From positions 9,951,001-10,015,000 of the forward strand of contig OX335656.1 in NCBI GenBank assembly GCA_946894095.1: 64,000 nucleotides of DNA. Reading direction: 5' to 3'. The DNA comes from Incurvaria masculella (Eukaryota > Arthropoda > Insecta > Lepidoptera > Incurvariidae). How positions within the stretch are numbered: the first letter of the stretch is position 1; every line of letters starts with the position of its first letter. A model generated the notes under the pieces. It ran no database searches. It was not told the DNA's origin and worked only from the letters and a program-made list of their open reading frames with translations. Below are positions 38,101 to 50,200 of the stretch, in pieces. The translations under genes were made by a program, and so were the position numbers.

Positions 38101-38878
38101 AAACGCCCCGACCAGATCTACCTGTTTGTCATGTCAAAATTTGTTTTCGTTATATCATGGGAAACACTGATCGTAAGCCCATCAAGCGACCACTCAATAT
38201 AAACGCCCCGATCTGATCTACCTGTCTGTCATGTCAAAATTTGTTTTCGTTATATCATGGGAAACACTGGTCGTAGACCCATCATGCGACCACTCAAAAT
38301 AATCGCCCCGACCTAATCTACCTGTCTGTCATGTCAAAATTGTTTTTTGTTATATCATGAGAAACACTGGTCTTAGACCCATCATGCGACCACTCAAAAT
38401 AAACGCCCCGACCTGATCTACCTGTCTGTCATGTCAAAATTGGTTTTCGTTATATCATGGGAAACACTGATCGTAGACCCGTCAAGCGACCACTCAATAT
38501 AAACGCCCCGATCTGATCTACCTGTCTGTCATGTCAAAATTTGTTTTCGTTATATCATGGGAAACACTGGTCGTAGACCCATCATGCGACCACTCAAAAT
38601 AAACGCCCCGACCTAATCTACCTGTTTGTCATGTCAAAATTGTTTTTTGTTATATCATGGGAAACACTGGTCTTAGACCCATCATGCGACCACTCAAAAT
38701 AAACGCCCCGACCTGATCTACCTGTCTGTCATGTCAAAATTGGTTTTCGTTATATCATGGGAAACACTGATCGTAGACCCATCAAGCGACCACTTAATAT
38801 AAACGCCCCGACCTGATCTACCTGTCTGTCATGTCAAAATTTGTTTTCGTTATATCATTGGAAACACTGGTCGTAGAC
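35110..38878. repeat. 100-bp satellite/minisatellite array, about 37 copies
   Basis: The landmark catgcgaccactcaaaataa recurs every 100 bases (nearly exact) from about 35190 to 38786. A unit also contains acgccccgacctgatctacc, tgtctgtcatgtcaaaattt and cgttatatcatgggaaacac. Some variant units recur at 300-bp spacing near the right end. There are no open frames. The right edge is abrupt at 38878. Confidence 0.93.
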
Positions 38879-39260
38879 TAGCGATAGGCGATTGCGAATA
38901 AAAACAATCGAATTATTCGATTGTTCCCGTTATTCGATTCATTCGAATACAAATCTACATTATTCGATTGTTGCACAGCGCTGCTCTGTGGCGCTACAGC
39001 GGAGCGGACGAGCGTCCAAATATTATAAGACACTTCGGCGCGGCGCGACCGCGCGACTGACGCGAGTGAACGAGATACAATCGACGAGCGCGCATAGGGT
39101 TCCGTTTTCGACATCAACAACGACGAATAACGACGACAACGTCGCCAACGTCGAACAAAAGATGTTCAAACGACAAAAGACGCGGCACTCGCTGCCGCGG
39201 CAAATAGCAGCTAAATAGAGGATACTGCGGTCGTTCCAGGCGACCACAGAAGAGCAAATT
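38879..39260. other. Unassigned sequence with Cg-rich centre
   Basis: The start has several attcgattgtt motifs in both orientations. 38980-39200 is richer in GC and has long frames on both strands, judged to be compositional. The left edge abuts the 100-bp array. Confidence 0.3.
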
Positions 39261-39266
39261 GAACTA

Positions 39267-39606
39267 AAAAAACGGGCCAAGTGCGAGTCGGACTCGCACA
39301 CGAAGGGTTCCGTACCTTCAACACCAAAAATCACGTTTCTTTTGTATGGGCCCCCCTTTAACTTTTATATATTTTTTTAATTTACCTATTTGTTTTATAG
39401 CGGCAAAATAAATACACACTCTGTGAAAATTTCAGCTGCCTACCTATTACGGTTCATGAGATAGAGCCCTGTGACAGACGGACAGACGGACGGACGGACG
39501 GACGGACGGACGGACGGACGGACGGACGGACGGACGGACGGACGGACGGACGGAGAGCAGAGGCTTAGTAATAGAGTTCCGTTTTCACCCTTTGGGTACG
39601 GAACCA
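39267..39606 (-). mobile_element. MINE-2-like MITE, near complete, long (GGAC)n tract
   Basis: Read on the minus strand it has the same order as the copy at 19563: agggttccg-type left end near 39605, (GTCC)n at about 39475-39555, then gtgtgtatttattttgccgc, and the right end with tacggaacccttcgtgtgcg and ggcc near 39270. Confidence 0.85.
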
Positions 39607-40850
39607 AAAAAAGTGTCGACACTACTTGTCACATTCCTTGGAATAAGCGACGTAGGTACCTGCTTAGTAGAAAAAAGTAAATTTACTTCACTTGTGCCGC
39701 GGGAGGAATTTGGCCTTTGTTTCGGCTCTCACTACTAATGAAGAATGACGTAACGACCATCAGGTTTATTGAAAAATAATTCTTTTTTTTATCAGTTTAC
39801 CTATCAATTTGGGAGACAAAACATTAGATTTTTCTCCGTTTTCATCACTGCGCTACGGGGCGCTATGAACGGCGATATAATGTTGTAAGTCGCGTGGCGT
39901 AATTTTTTGCGCGCTCGTTGTATGGAAATTATTTCTCCATCGTCTCACGTTTATCCTTTTTAAAAGTGTTATTTTATTTTTTATTGTTTTGTTTTATTTT
40001 ACGTTTATATTTTTTAAAATTGTTTCTCAGGTAAAAACTTTTACCAAAACCTATTATTATGTAATATTTTTTTATATGTGTAAATCAATTAAGTATAACC
40101 TACGCTATAATTATATACTATACACCATTAACAATAAAAAGTAAAAAAACAGAAAAAAAAGTTTTGTAACCTACAGGATTCGAACCGACACCCCCATCGA
40201 ACAATAACTGTAGATAAGACGTCTCACGCGCTACACCAACGAGCTACTGACGATCGATGTGAAAATAGTAAATCGTTTCATGAAGTAGAGATCTCACGAA
40301 ATGGTGGCTGTTTTCTAGCAGCAATGTGAATAATATGGCGGGTGATCTCGAGCCTTGTGATTGGTTGTATGATCATTGACGACTTGCCGCGGGATCGATA
40401 CAACTTTCACGAAGTTCCCGCGACGGCGTATAGGTGTCGCTCTAACAATATCTCATTTCAGTTTTGTCCTAAGATTCACGGCGCCACTGCCGCTTCGGCG
40501 TCTAGCGGAGCGGTGGGGGGGAAATCGGGAATTTGTCTAGCTTCATACGCAGCCTTAAGGCGATTAGTGTCGTCAATGACCTTGGGCGTCAGGGCAGATA
40601 GGAGCCGAAGCGCTAGACCGAACAACTGTGGCGCCATCTACATGAACGCACAAATCCCGTCCATGCAGATGGCGCCACTTGCTGTTTCTGCTGTATCTTC
40701 CCAAAATAGCAAACTATAACTGTAAAGACGATTAGGTACACTAAAGCTAAGATAATAGTCGTAACCAAAACTGAGAATAATGAAAAGTAGTAATTTGTGA
40801 CGTCACTTTGCATTACTTTGACATTTCGTCGTCAAAGTACTTCTTTATTA
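39607..40850. other. No gene seen; tRNA-like SINE head and short inverted motif inside
   Basis: A perfect 12-bp inverted pair, gtggcgccatct and its reverse complement, stands at about 40628-40677. A block near 40600 (ggcgtcagggcagataggag) also occurs inverted near 25240. No coding gene was recognised. Confidence 0.35.
40168..40258 (-). repeat. tRNA-derived SINE head (family B)
   Basis: On the minus strand an A-box-like tagctcgttggtgtagcgcg and a perfect B box ggttcgaatcc are spaced as in a tRNA gene, but acceptor and D stems do not pair. It is therefore a SINE head or tRNA pseudogene, not a working tRNA. The copy at 58.6 kb shares ttcgatggg and tgtc blocks. Confidence 0.45.
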
Positions 40851-40855
40851 GTCTC

Positions 40856-41020
40856 ATGCTGAGATTCATAGACCGTACTCGTGCTTGGTTTAGGAATCGT
40901 ATAACTTCTGACTGTCAAATTTGACATTCGTTCCATACATTTTATGTCAAAACTGACAGTCGGAAGGCTTACTTTGGCTTAGCCAAGTACAATTAAGCTT
41001 TATGAATCTCAGCATTCGTT
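40856..41020. mobile_element. Foldback MITE of about 165 bp
   Basis: Ends tgctgagattcata and tatgaatctcagca are inverted, and a second inner pair (ctgactgtcaaa / aactgacagtcgg) extends the fold. No open frame. Confidence 0.6.
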
Positions 41021-42898
41021 TCTGTTACGACTATTTATCTCAGCCTGAGAGTATATATATTCTAACGAGGTATTGAATGACATAAAACTACATATAAAAA
41101 CGACTAGGATATATAAGCCTATTTATAAAAAAGACTAACGGATGTGAGATGATATGATGCATAGCGAAAAAAGTTGCAAATTTTAAATAGCAACTTTTAG
41201 CACAGCCTTATAATTATCTAATAAATTCCAGCAGATTTGTGTGTTTTATGCTTAGATGAACAATTAATTCTTTTTCATCTCAGGTTTTACGAGGTTAAAT
41301 ACACGCCACTACATAGTTTGTAACTTAATATTTTTAAGGCCCTGTTAGCACCGAAAGATCGACCGTGGCGCCATCCAATATGACGCACACTCACCCTTAA
41401 GTCATAACGAGAATGCGCAGTGTGCAAGGCAAATTATTTTATCTTTACCGTCGTGAATAATTAAATTGACTTTTCTTGTGTGTAAAGAACTGCAAATACT
41501 TGGCACTATCGACGTGTGTCTGCAAACATAGAATTTTCCGCTTTCTAACCGTCACGGTAGCGCCATCTTGATCGCGGCTCGAACATTTTTTCGTCGGATG
41601 CCTCGGAGGAAATCTCATTCGACGCTATCGACGGACACCTCAATACTAGCAGGTACTTATCTGACTATGAGTCCAGAAAAATGCCAAAGGCAACGGTGTA
41701 CATCAGGTCATCACAAAAGGAGTGCCCGACGACGTCATGACGACACCGTTCCCGCCCCGGCCGGTGCTTCTTCACACCTTTTTGTACATAATTTGGAGGA
41801 AATACATCTACAGCGAGTCTATTCCATAGTTTGCCGATCCTGTGATTCTACGGATAGTCAGCCTCGGTTTTTTGCGTTTATTCGCGCTCAAGCTGCTGGC
41901 ATGGGGCCTTATTCCTTTGAGAATTCAATGTGGTAGGCTTGTGTTAACCTTTTTAATCTATGGTATTAATTAGCCATTTATGTCCAGGTGCTTGAAAGTC
42001 GCTTTACAATTTAATTTAAATTTTCGGATGATTAATAATTGAGAAAATCTACTTTTAGAAACTAAGCAAACTTTAAAGAGAAAATTACAAGAAATATAGG
42101 CATTTGTTTTGATTTTATTTAATTGCGGGAAAACCGAAAAGTAGCAAATTATTGCTACATCGATATAGTTTAATACAGAAATTGAAATAGACGTATTCCT
42201 AAAGTCAGTAGAGGATATCTCCTAATCAATGCAAGTAACATTTCACATAAATTGCTCTGTAGATGTTCCCTACGGCATCATTCACGTGGAATTCTGATTT
42301 TTTTTATGTGTGCTTAATTGACGACGTAGTCCACGATGTTAGGTTTAATCCGCATACTTAATGAAAGTACGAATATTAGACTGAAATGTAAACTAATTTT
42401 CAATGAAAGTTTAATTTAAAATGCAGGTAATACTGTAGGGATTTTTTGGAGTTTTTTGTTCTGTTAAAAACCCTAGGTATCATCGCATACAAAAGAACAA
42501 ACATTAAAATTAATGATTCCATGCAGCCATGCTCAAATCTGCCATATCTATGTCAAGTTCTATAAAAATCTGATCTTTCGCATTTATATTAGTAGGATCA
42601 AGTGTATTCTTTTTCACTTAAGTCAATATAAAATCTTTTACCACCTCTAATTAATTCCAGATAACATTACAATGATAACAGTCATTTTCTCTCAGTCGAC
42701 TATATTCAAGGTTGTTTGGATAGCGCTGCGAACACATTATTAACAGAACTTACTTAAAAAATGTTTTTTCAATTAACGTGTGTAGCAAATAGTCCGCACT
42801 ATGCTTGCTTTCACTCTCGGTCTTTAATATTACATCAAACTGGTTAACGATGACAAACCCGTGCAGTCCAATCGACGGCACTTTCGCGAGGTTCGCTC
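41021..42898. other. MCCC2 3' flank and unassigned sequence
   Basis: Contains the presumed MCCC2 3' UTR near 42898. Reverse AATAAA (tttatt) occurs near 42114. A SINE tail fragment lies near 41965. No other gene was recognised. Confidence 0.3.
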
Positions 42899-44572
42899 TC
42901 ACATGCGGAACACGCCGAAGTTGGTCGCGCGCGGCGGGGCGTTGAGTGCCGCAGCGAGGCTCAAGCCGAGCACGCGACGCGAGTCGCGCGGGTCCACCAC
43001 GCCGTCGTCCCACAGCCGCGCCGTGCTGTAGTACGGGCTCCCCTCGCGCTCGAACTTCGCCTCCAGCGGCTGCCGGATCCGCCGCTCGTCCTCGTCCGTC
43101 CACGCCTTGCCGCCGCGCGTCGCCTTGTCCCGCGACACCGTCACCAGCACGCCGGCCGCCTGCGGACCCCCCATCACCGATATCCGCGAGTTCGGCCACG
43201 TGTACAGGAAGTTCGGGGAGTACGCGCGGCCGCACATTCCGTAGTTGCCGGCTCCGTAGCTTCCACCGACGATCATCGTTATCTTGGGGCCCCGGAAACA
43301 ACTCACGGCCGTCACCATCTTCGCACCGTTCTTGGCGATCCCCCCGGCCTCCGCGTCGCGACCGACCATGAATCCCGTGATGTTCTGCAGAAATATGAGC
43401 GGCACGTTTCTCGCCGCGCACAGCTGAATAAAGTGAGAGCCCTTGAGGGCCGCCTCGGACTGAAGTACTCCGTTGTTGCCGATGATACCCACCGGGTATC
43501 CGTAAAGGTGGGCGAACCCGCAAACCAAAGTTTCCCCGTACAGTTGCTTGAATTCGTGAAAGCGACTGCCGTCAACCACCCGGGCGATCACTTCTCTCAT
43601 ATCGAACGGACGTTGAAGGTTCGCGCCGACGATACCGTAAAGATCTTCAGGATCGTGAATAGGTTCGTCGACCTTGGGTAACTCGAAACGTGGTAGGTCG
43701 TTTTGCCAGTTGAGATTGTATACGATATTTCTTGCAATCTGCAGACCGTGTTCGTCGTCTTCCGCGTAGTGATCGGTCACGCCCGACGTTCTGCAGTGAA
43801 GATCGGCTCCTCCCAAATCCTCCGCCGAGACGACTTCCCCGGTTGATGCTTTCACTAAGGGTGGACCGGCGAGAAAAATGGTTCCTTGGTTTTTCACTAT
43901 GACGCTCTCGTCTGACATGCTCGGGATGTAGGCCCCTCCGGCAGTACACGAGCCCATCACAACGGAAACCTGTGGGATCCCTTCCGCTGACATATTGGCT
44001 TGGTTGTAGAAAATTCGGCCAAAATGCTCTCTATCGGGAAACACGTCGGCCTGATCCGGGAGGTGGGCCCCACCGCTGTCCACCAAGTAAACGCAAGGCA
44101 GCCTACACTTCGAAGCAATCTCCTGAGCGCGCAGATGTTTCTTGACCGTAATAGGGAAGTACGTCCCGCCTTTGACTGTCGCGTCGTTGGCGACTATCAT
44201 GCAATCCTTCCCGTGAACTTTGCCGATCGCTGTCACAATACCGGCGGACGGGACTTGGTTGTCGTACATATCGTTTGCCGCTAGAGTGCTGAGTTCGAGC
44301 ACGTCGCTACCTTCGTCGACGAGTTTGTCGATGCGCTGCCGGGCGAGCAGCTTGCCTCGCGAGGTGTGTCGCTCGACGGCCTCCGTGGTGCCGCCCTTGA
44401 TAGTCTCCGCTGTCTTCTTCCGGAGGGTGTTGACTAGTTCTTGCATGTTTGTTTTGTTTTCTACGTAGAGCGAGTCGTTTTGGCTCTGTTCGGAACCGAT
44501 CACGATGGCCTGTGAGTGGTAACGGAGACATTGTATGTTAATTTTGCTGGCGCCGCGGAATATTTTGATCAT
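42899..44572 (-). CDS. MCCC2: Methylcrotonoyl-CoA carboxylase beta chain, mitochondrial
   Basis: The carboxyltransferase subunit of 3-methylcrotonyl-CoA carboxylase, which works with the biotin-bearing alpha subunit in the mitochondrial matrix and turns 3-methylcrotonyl-CoA into 3-methylglutaconyl-CoA in leucine breakdown. The frame encodes 557 residues, close to the usual length of about 560. I chose the ATG at 44572; the frame stays open a little further upstream but only to a TTG. The first 30 or so residues are basic, Ser-rich and low in acid, as in a mitochondrial presequence. The N-terminal carboxyltransferase half holds [17 protein letters not shown]; the C-terminal half holds [20 protein letters not shown] and [13 protein letters not shown]; the protein ends TNFGVFRM, typical of the family. 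The coding region has no intron and no frameshift. It lies antisense inside the large hillarin intron. Confidence 0.95.
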   Translation of the reverse strand: MIKIFRGASKINIQCLRYHSQAIVIGSEQSQNDSLYVENKTNMQELVNTLRKKTAETIKGGTTEAVERHTSRGKLLARQRIDKLVDEGSDVLELSTLAANDMYDNQVPSAGIVTAIGKVHGKDCMIVANDATVKGGTYFPITVKKHLRAQEIASKCRLPCVYLVDSGGAHLPDQADVFPDREHFGRIFYNQANMSAEGIPQVSVVMGSCTAGGAYIPSMSDESVIVKNQGTIFLAGPPLVKASTGEVVSAEDLGGADLHCRTSGVTDHYAEDDEHGLQIARNIVYNLNWQNDLPRFELPKVDEPIHDPEDLYGIVGANLQRPFDMREVIARVVDGSRFHEFKQLYGETLVCGFAHLYGYPVGIIGNNGVLQSEAALKGSHFIQLCAARNVPLIFLQNITGFMVGRDAEAGGIAKNGAKMVTAVSCFRGPKITMIVGGSYGAGNYGMCGRAYSPNFLYTWPNSRISVMGGPQAAGVLVTVSRDKATRGGKAWTDEDERRIRQPLEAKFEREGSPYYSTARLWDDGVVDPRDSRRVLGLSLAAALNAPPRATNFGVFRM

Positions 44573-44900
44573 GTTTTTGCTAGCGGTCGCAGTGGCGGCG
44601 AGAATCAACCGGCTCTCGTGACGGCGATTGCGTTACTGACGTTAATGGTTCGTTATCTTGCTCGATTAACGATAATGTTATCTAGTACGCCCCTTGAGCT
44701 TGATATTTGGATGTGTTGTAGCGTGGTGTTGTCAGGCACTTGATACGAATATTACACGAACCAATCGGGGGGCACGACCCGCTACCGGCCCCGTCTCCGC
44801 CTTCACCGCTGCCCCCGCGCTCTGGCTGATAATACTTACTCGTACCCGCATTGTATTATTCAAATCGTTACAAAACACCTTGACGGCATTAAAGAGAATG
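44573..44900 (-). promoter_or_regulatory. Probable MCCC2 5' flank and promoter region
   Basis: This is the sequence directly upstream of the chosen MCCC2 ATG. It is moderately GC-rich close to the gene, then GC-rich again at 44770-44825. No clear TATA box was found. Assignment rests on position only. Confidence 0.3.
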
Positions 44901-46260
44901 ACATTTTAGAGTTGCTTAATAGGTTTACTTTTATAAATTCTTCGATTAGTGCTAACGCAATATTTACGTCTTCACGCCAACCAAATGGAATGTTTATATA
45001 AATCTACTATCTCAATTACTGCGATAGTGATATTTGAGTCCAGCTATGCACCAACACATAGATAAGTTCTATGAAAGGTTTTTTTGAAAATGCTTTTCCA
45101 AAATGCAATGGACCAACTGTTCGCAGATCAGTAGCGATATGACACGATCACACTATGGCAAGCATCCATCGAACCACATTGGCAACATTAATGTGGTTAT
45201 GTGGGTACGTATCTATGACGTTCCATTATAGTTGGATTAAATGTAACCCAGATCAAAGTAAAACAGATATGTAGAAACTATACGACGCGGTGTTTTTTTT
45301 TTGTAAATCACCGTAATGATATTAGCTAAACACACCGGAGTTCCGAAGATTTATGTGCCGTGCTTGGACCTTCCCTTATAAGCACTATTTCGAACCTGAA
45401 TGGAAAACACGGACAATTTCCATCCTTCGGCTACCTTTTCATTGAATACGATGGTACCGCCCCGGGAAGGCTTGACCCTACTTCTAAGGAAAGTGGCACA
45501 TTTTTTATTTGAGGAAAGAAGTCATGCAGTTTTACAATGGCTTCTGCTGGACATTTATAATAGGTAGAGTCAGCAACTAAGCCTATGGACAGCGACCGGT
45601 ATATACAGACAGAATTGGCGAACTTATTATCTCTAAACCTAATTACGATTAAACGTAATTACGTCCATTATAGTGGTTATTAATACATTGGTTTACACGG
45701 AGAATTTGAAGGGACGCGCGTATACTTTAGTTACAGAACAACTAAAGGTCTCGACTATAACTAAAGAAGTGAACTCATAGGAATTGGTTTCGTGACTGAC
45801 GACGCTTCTAGACAAATGACACAAGGTGTTGGTACCTATGTACATTAATGCAGCGGCGTTGACAGGTGAACAGCCGAGCTTAGATTGGCGACAGATAATT
45901 TCACTTTCTACGCTGTACGGTTCGGTCTAGTCGATAAAAGCGAACTCGTCGGAAAATTGTACCAGCGCCGGTGCAACCTGTTTGCCGCTGACATGCTGCC
46001 TGCATAATGCAGCTTGTTGCTAATTATTTTGAGCTAAAATAATAAGAGAAGTGTTTTAGAAAGAGTTCCACGATTTATTGCTTGTATTATGTCCAAAATT
46101 GCATTGCAGGAATCGATGAGATTTGATTAAACCCAAAAGAAACATAAACTCTAGCCGAGTTAGATAATAAAAGACACGATATAGATTAGGACGTGGATAT
46201 AAAATATATTTGTTTATATAAATAATAATACATGCCATAATAATCCCGACATTAAAAAAA
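44901..46260. other. No gene seen; one SINE copy (minus)
   Basis: A degraded family A SINE body lies on the minus strand at about 45355-45500 (ggaccttcccttataagcac, ggaaaacacggacaatttcc). The rest is unassigned. Confidence 0.4.
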
Positions 46261-46270
46261 GCTACTAAAC

Positions 46271-46595
46271 ATTACTAGGCTCGTAGCCTAGTGGCACGAG
46301 TACTTGCCTAGCGTACCAGAGGTCTGGGTTCAAATCTTCGTCCCAATAATAGGGTAGTAGGGTTTAAGCCCGTCCGGGTTGGTACCATCGCATTGGATGA
46401 AAAGATGGTCGAAGCGGCAATGAAAAATTGTCCGTGTTTTCCATCCAGTTCAATGTAGCCGTGCTCATAAAGGGAAGGTCCTGGCATGGCACCAAATTCC
46501 TTCGGGAATGTGGTGTATTGGGCTAATATCATAACGGTAGATGTGTGGTATTAGCCATCCATGTCGGGTTGCATAAAAAAAAATGCACCACTTTC
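46271..46595 (+). repeat. tRNA-derived SINE (family A), most complete copy
   Basis: The head ctcgtagcctagtggcacga (A box) and gggttcaaatcttcg (B box) is followed by the body: ggttggtaccatcgcattgg, gaaaaattgtccgtgttttc, catccagttcaatgtagccg, ggcatggcaccaaattcc, tattagccatccatgtcggg, ending in an A tract at about 46575. This is the reference for the other copies. Confidence 0.75.
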
Positions 46596-46800
46596 TTTCT
46601 ATTTCTGAGTTGGATAAGTGCATTTCGTCACGAATGCGAGCTTCTCCATGGTTTGGAATCCATGTAAAACTTCCCCTACTAGGTTGTAGGGTTTAAGCCC
46701 GCCCAGGTTGGTACCAACGCATTGGAAAAGATGGTCTAAGCGGTACTGAAAAAATTGTCCCGTTTTCCATCCAGGAATCTTTCCGAATTCCTGGTGTAAA
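46596..46800 (+). repeat. SINE body copy (family A), second and partial
   Basis: The order differs from the preceding copy: ttctgagttggataagtgca, cgtcacgaatgcgag and ggtttggaatccatg come first, then gggtttaagcccgcccaggt and ccgttttccatccagg. Two SINE insertions or a rearranged copy. Confidence 0.6.
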
Positions 46801-47098
46801 CCAGACAATATGGAATAATACCTACGTCACTTTTTAGTGTTTTTATCTACTGTGGAATCCTTATGATTTCGTTCATTTGTCCGAATGTCTTTAACTTGAA
46901 ACTCCATTTTTTTTACAAATTATAAAGAACCACAGTCTTAGTGGTATTTACTATTGTATGGATGATTTTATTGTTACTACAGAAAGTGAAGCAATGAAAC
47001 AGCGGACATCAGATCTCGATGGGAGAGACAAGTTACATCCCCATAGAAAATGTAATTCGCCGGGTTGCGGCGCGAGCTAATCCAAAATTTTGTTTCAG

Positions 47099-47215
47099 GA
47101 TCGAGATGAGCAAACGAAGCTGGAGATGAAACATCGGCAAGAGGAGGACGACCTCTACAGGAAGTTCTCCCGCCACCGGGAGGAGGAAAACCGACGCATC
47201 AAAGAGGAAATACAG
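47099..47215 (+). CDS. hil: hillarin exon: coiled-coil part 1
   Basis: The exon has 39 codons, phase 0 at both ends. It reads DRDEQTKLEMKHRQEEDDLY and continues with alternating acidic and basic residues, as in the charged helical segment of fly Hillarin. The acceptor is tttgtttcag and the donor GTAAAG. It is the first exon after the giant intron. Confidence 0.88.
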
Positions 47216-50200
47216 GTAAAGCTCGTCGAAGCGGAGCTAAGCTACATGAAGCGGCGTGTATACCTCTTTCCCTAAAATATGGTCGAGAGATGTGATTGCT
47301 GTACCCGGCGCAATGCTCGTAAACGGGTGCTGTCTGTGGGGACTGGCTTGCTTCAATCGGCTTGTTAGTTGAAATGTTAGTTGGCGGGGATAGTCATTGC
47401 AAATAAACTGATATTTGTCATCAATTGTGTTTAAAATGTGTTTTTGTTAAAACAAAATTGACAAACGCTTTTGTAAATTTAGACTAAGTGGGCGTTGAAG
47501 AAAAAACACAGCGGACTTTCTTGCTAGTTACTCTTCGCTGTGTTCTTTGCTGAACTGGCTAATGTTAAAATATTGCAAATCCGAGTGCAGTGTACTGTCT
47601 GTGAATGATGAATAAACAATACAATACAATATAAGGAAAGTCCCGCGAGAGATTAATGTCTGTTCGTTGACTTGTGCAGGATGAGTGGGAGCGAGAGCTG
47701 GAGCGGCTGACGAGCAGGTTCCAGCAGGAGATGCAGGTGAAGCGGCGGCGACCGGACGCGGAACTGGGCGCGCTGACGCTGCGCCACCAGCAGGAGCGCG
47801 ATGACCTCGAGAAGAATATGACCCTGCGCCGCGACAAGAAGAAGGAAAGCCTCACCAGGAAGATGCTCGAACATGAGAGGTGAAATCAAGAGCCTATACC
47901 AAACCTATTGTCATGATAGCAGCCCAACTGGAAACTAGGTGCCTTCCTTATAGGGCATTTTTACTTGACCTAGATGAAGTTTAATTCCTACTTCGACCAT
48001 CTTTTATTTTTGGAAAGGAAAGGGGCCTACAGTGTTACGTAAAATCAGAAATACAGCTGGCCTTAACGATCGAACGGTCATCCATCCCGAACCCTACCCC
48101 TAAATTTCGTTGTGGCACTGGGCTCCAGAGGCTAACGAATAAGTATTCCTTATTAGAGAGAGAATTAAGTATTAATAATAATTATTACTTTTCTTTTAGA
48201 GTGTCACTGTGTTTTATTTCTTGCAATGATGCCAAGTATTGTTAAACATGTTGTCATGTGTTATAGTAACTGACAGCGGGGTGTTTATGAACACCGACAA
48301 TCAGCCAAAAATTGGTACACCAAATAAAAATTACCCTCATAGTCCGGCTCGGAGGATTACGCTCACAAGATCACATTACCGACTCGCGTGCGCAGGGCCG
48401 CGACGGCCGCGCTCGTCGAGAAGCAGAGCTACGAGATGATGGAGCTGATCCAGGAGCGCCGCTCGGAGTACATGGCGGCGTCGTCGCTGTACGTGGACGG
48501 TGCAGCGGAGGAGGCAGCGCCCTACCCCGCGCGCGCGCCCGCGCCTCACCCTCCCGCGCTCTCCAAGTTCCAGATCTACTCGGATCCCGTCGAGTTCAGT
48601 GAGGTCGACAAGATCGCTATCTCGGTGAGTGGCGCTTCTCTACTGCGGCAAATAACGCCATACATGGCGCAGATGTTCTTTTATTTCGATTATCGTAGGA
48701 GTATTTATCTACTTCTATACATCAGCCTGGTGTTCATTCTATCTCTGAGAACCAATGTTCTGCAGCTGACTCAGTATAACCTTGTGTACGCCATTTTTAC
48801 ACGTGGTTCAAATTGGTCTCTTCGCGGGAAAGATTCAAAATATGTTCAAGTAACTTCATCTTTTAGTAACTTTTGCACGAAGACATATTACTACATACCC
48901 AACGTTATCCAAGGCCATTAAGTGACTTGAGTATTCCGTATTTACGTGGGGGTCAGTGTACAGTACTTTTTGTAATATAAGCATGTTTACAGGTTGTCCC
49001 GTAAACCTTCGACAATCTTTCACCAGCCGATAGATCTTACCGATTGCTTGCCCCTTATGAAAACTTGCCCTTTTTGCCCTTACGGGTTTCGTAGGTCTTT
49101 ATAGCACTTTTTTTAATGAGAAATGTGTACTTGTTTTTTTTTTACTATCTTAGATTGGTAGAATAAATCACAGATAAGACAAGTTGTCACAGATAAAAGC
49201 CTTGACTAAACATAATGTAAATTGAAACATGTTTGTATGGGGAGCCTAATTTTCTGATGCTTACGGCCTCTAGTACATTGACATTCTCGTTGTCAGGTGG
49301 CGCAAGAAGACCAGAAGACGTTCACGGACCTGGTGCGCCAGCTGGTGGGCCGCTGCGGCTCCGACATCGAGAAGGCGCGCACCATCTTCCGATGGATCAC
49401 CGTCAAGAACCTCAACACGATGCAGTTCGACGAGAACCTGCGAGGGGACACGCCCATGGGGCTCCTCAGAGGCATCAAGCACGGCACCGAGAGCTACCAC
49501 GTCCTCTTCAAGAGACTCTGCAGGTCTGTTTGAGTATGCTATGGCGCGATATATCAATTGTTGGAGAACAACCGAAAGTTTTATTGTTTGCAGTTTGCTT
49601 GAACTTTTCCTATTGCTTCAGAAAAAAAGACCGAAAAAAAATGCATACAAAAATGTATCCCAACATAAAAAGCATATATAGAGTAAAAGAAGAGCAATGC
49701 ATCAAGACGCGAATTTGCAGAAGGCTAAACACATACAAGCACTGCAATAATAGTAACGAGTATTTCTTTCTTTCTGGTGAATTTAGTGGGCCAAACTCAA
49801 TAGAAGATCCATGATCTAAAGATCATAATTAGTATATTATATTCTTAAGTAAACGTATATTTATAACGTTTCCAGGCCTAATATGATTTAATTATTATCT
49901 CGAGTAATATTTGAAGAAATAGTAAGTAAAGAATTAGAAGAAGTAATACTGCAGAAGAGAAATAGCGAAGACATATTTTAAATAATATTCAAATTTAAAT
50001 ATAATATATAATTACATATTTAAATATGTCAAAATTGAATAAAGCAAAAATAGTTTTTATAAGATTATAAATCGATGTAAGTAATTTATTATGATTGGCA
50101 ATTACAGCATCAGCACCAACACTTCCTAAAATAATGGTTGGAGCAATGTTTGTTGTCTTACTATCGCATGGGTGAAACCCATATTGAAGAATATAAAAAA

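Larger units (their letters stand above)
10138..47098 (+). other. Giant hillarin intron (about 37 kb)
   Basis: This is the interval between two exons whose coding phases and protein order match directly (phase 0 donor GTAAGT, phase 0 acceptor CAG). It contains the antisense MCCC2 gene and most of the window's repeats. An additional small coding exon is not needed to join the two flanking segments when compared with fly Hillarin from memory. Confidence 0.75.

Noticed and set aside
35110..38878. CRISPR array
   Set aside because: The 100-bp units are similar along their entire length, so there are no unique spacers, and the genome is animal.
40168..40258. Functional tRNA gene on the minus strand
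   Set aside because: A and B boxes are good, but acceptor, D and T stems do not pair properly.
42750..43523. 257-codon minus-strand frame overlapping MCCC2
   Set aside because: It is an out-of-frame shadow of the GC-rich MCCC2 coding sequence.
44570..44608. Longer MCCC2 start at 44608
   Set aside because: The first codon there is TTG; the ATG at 44572 is the first proper start and gives a better presequence.
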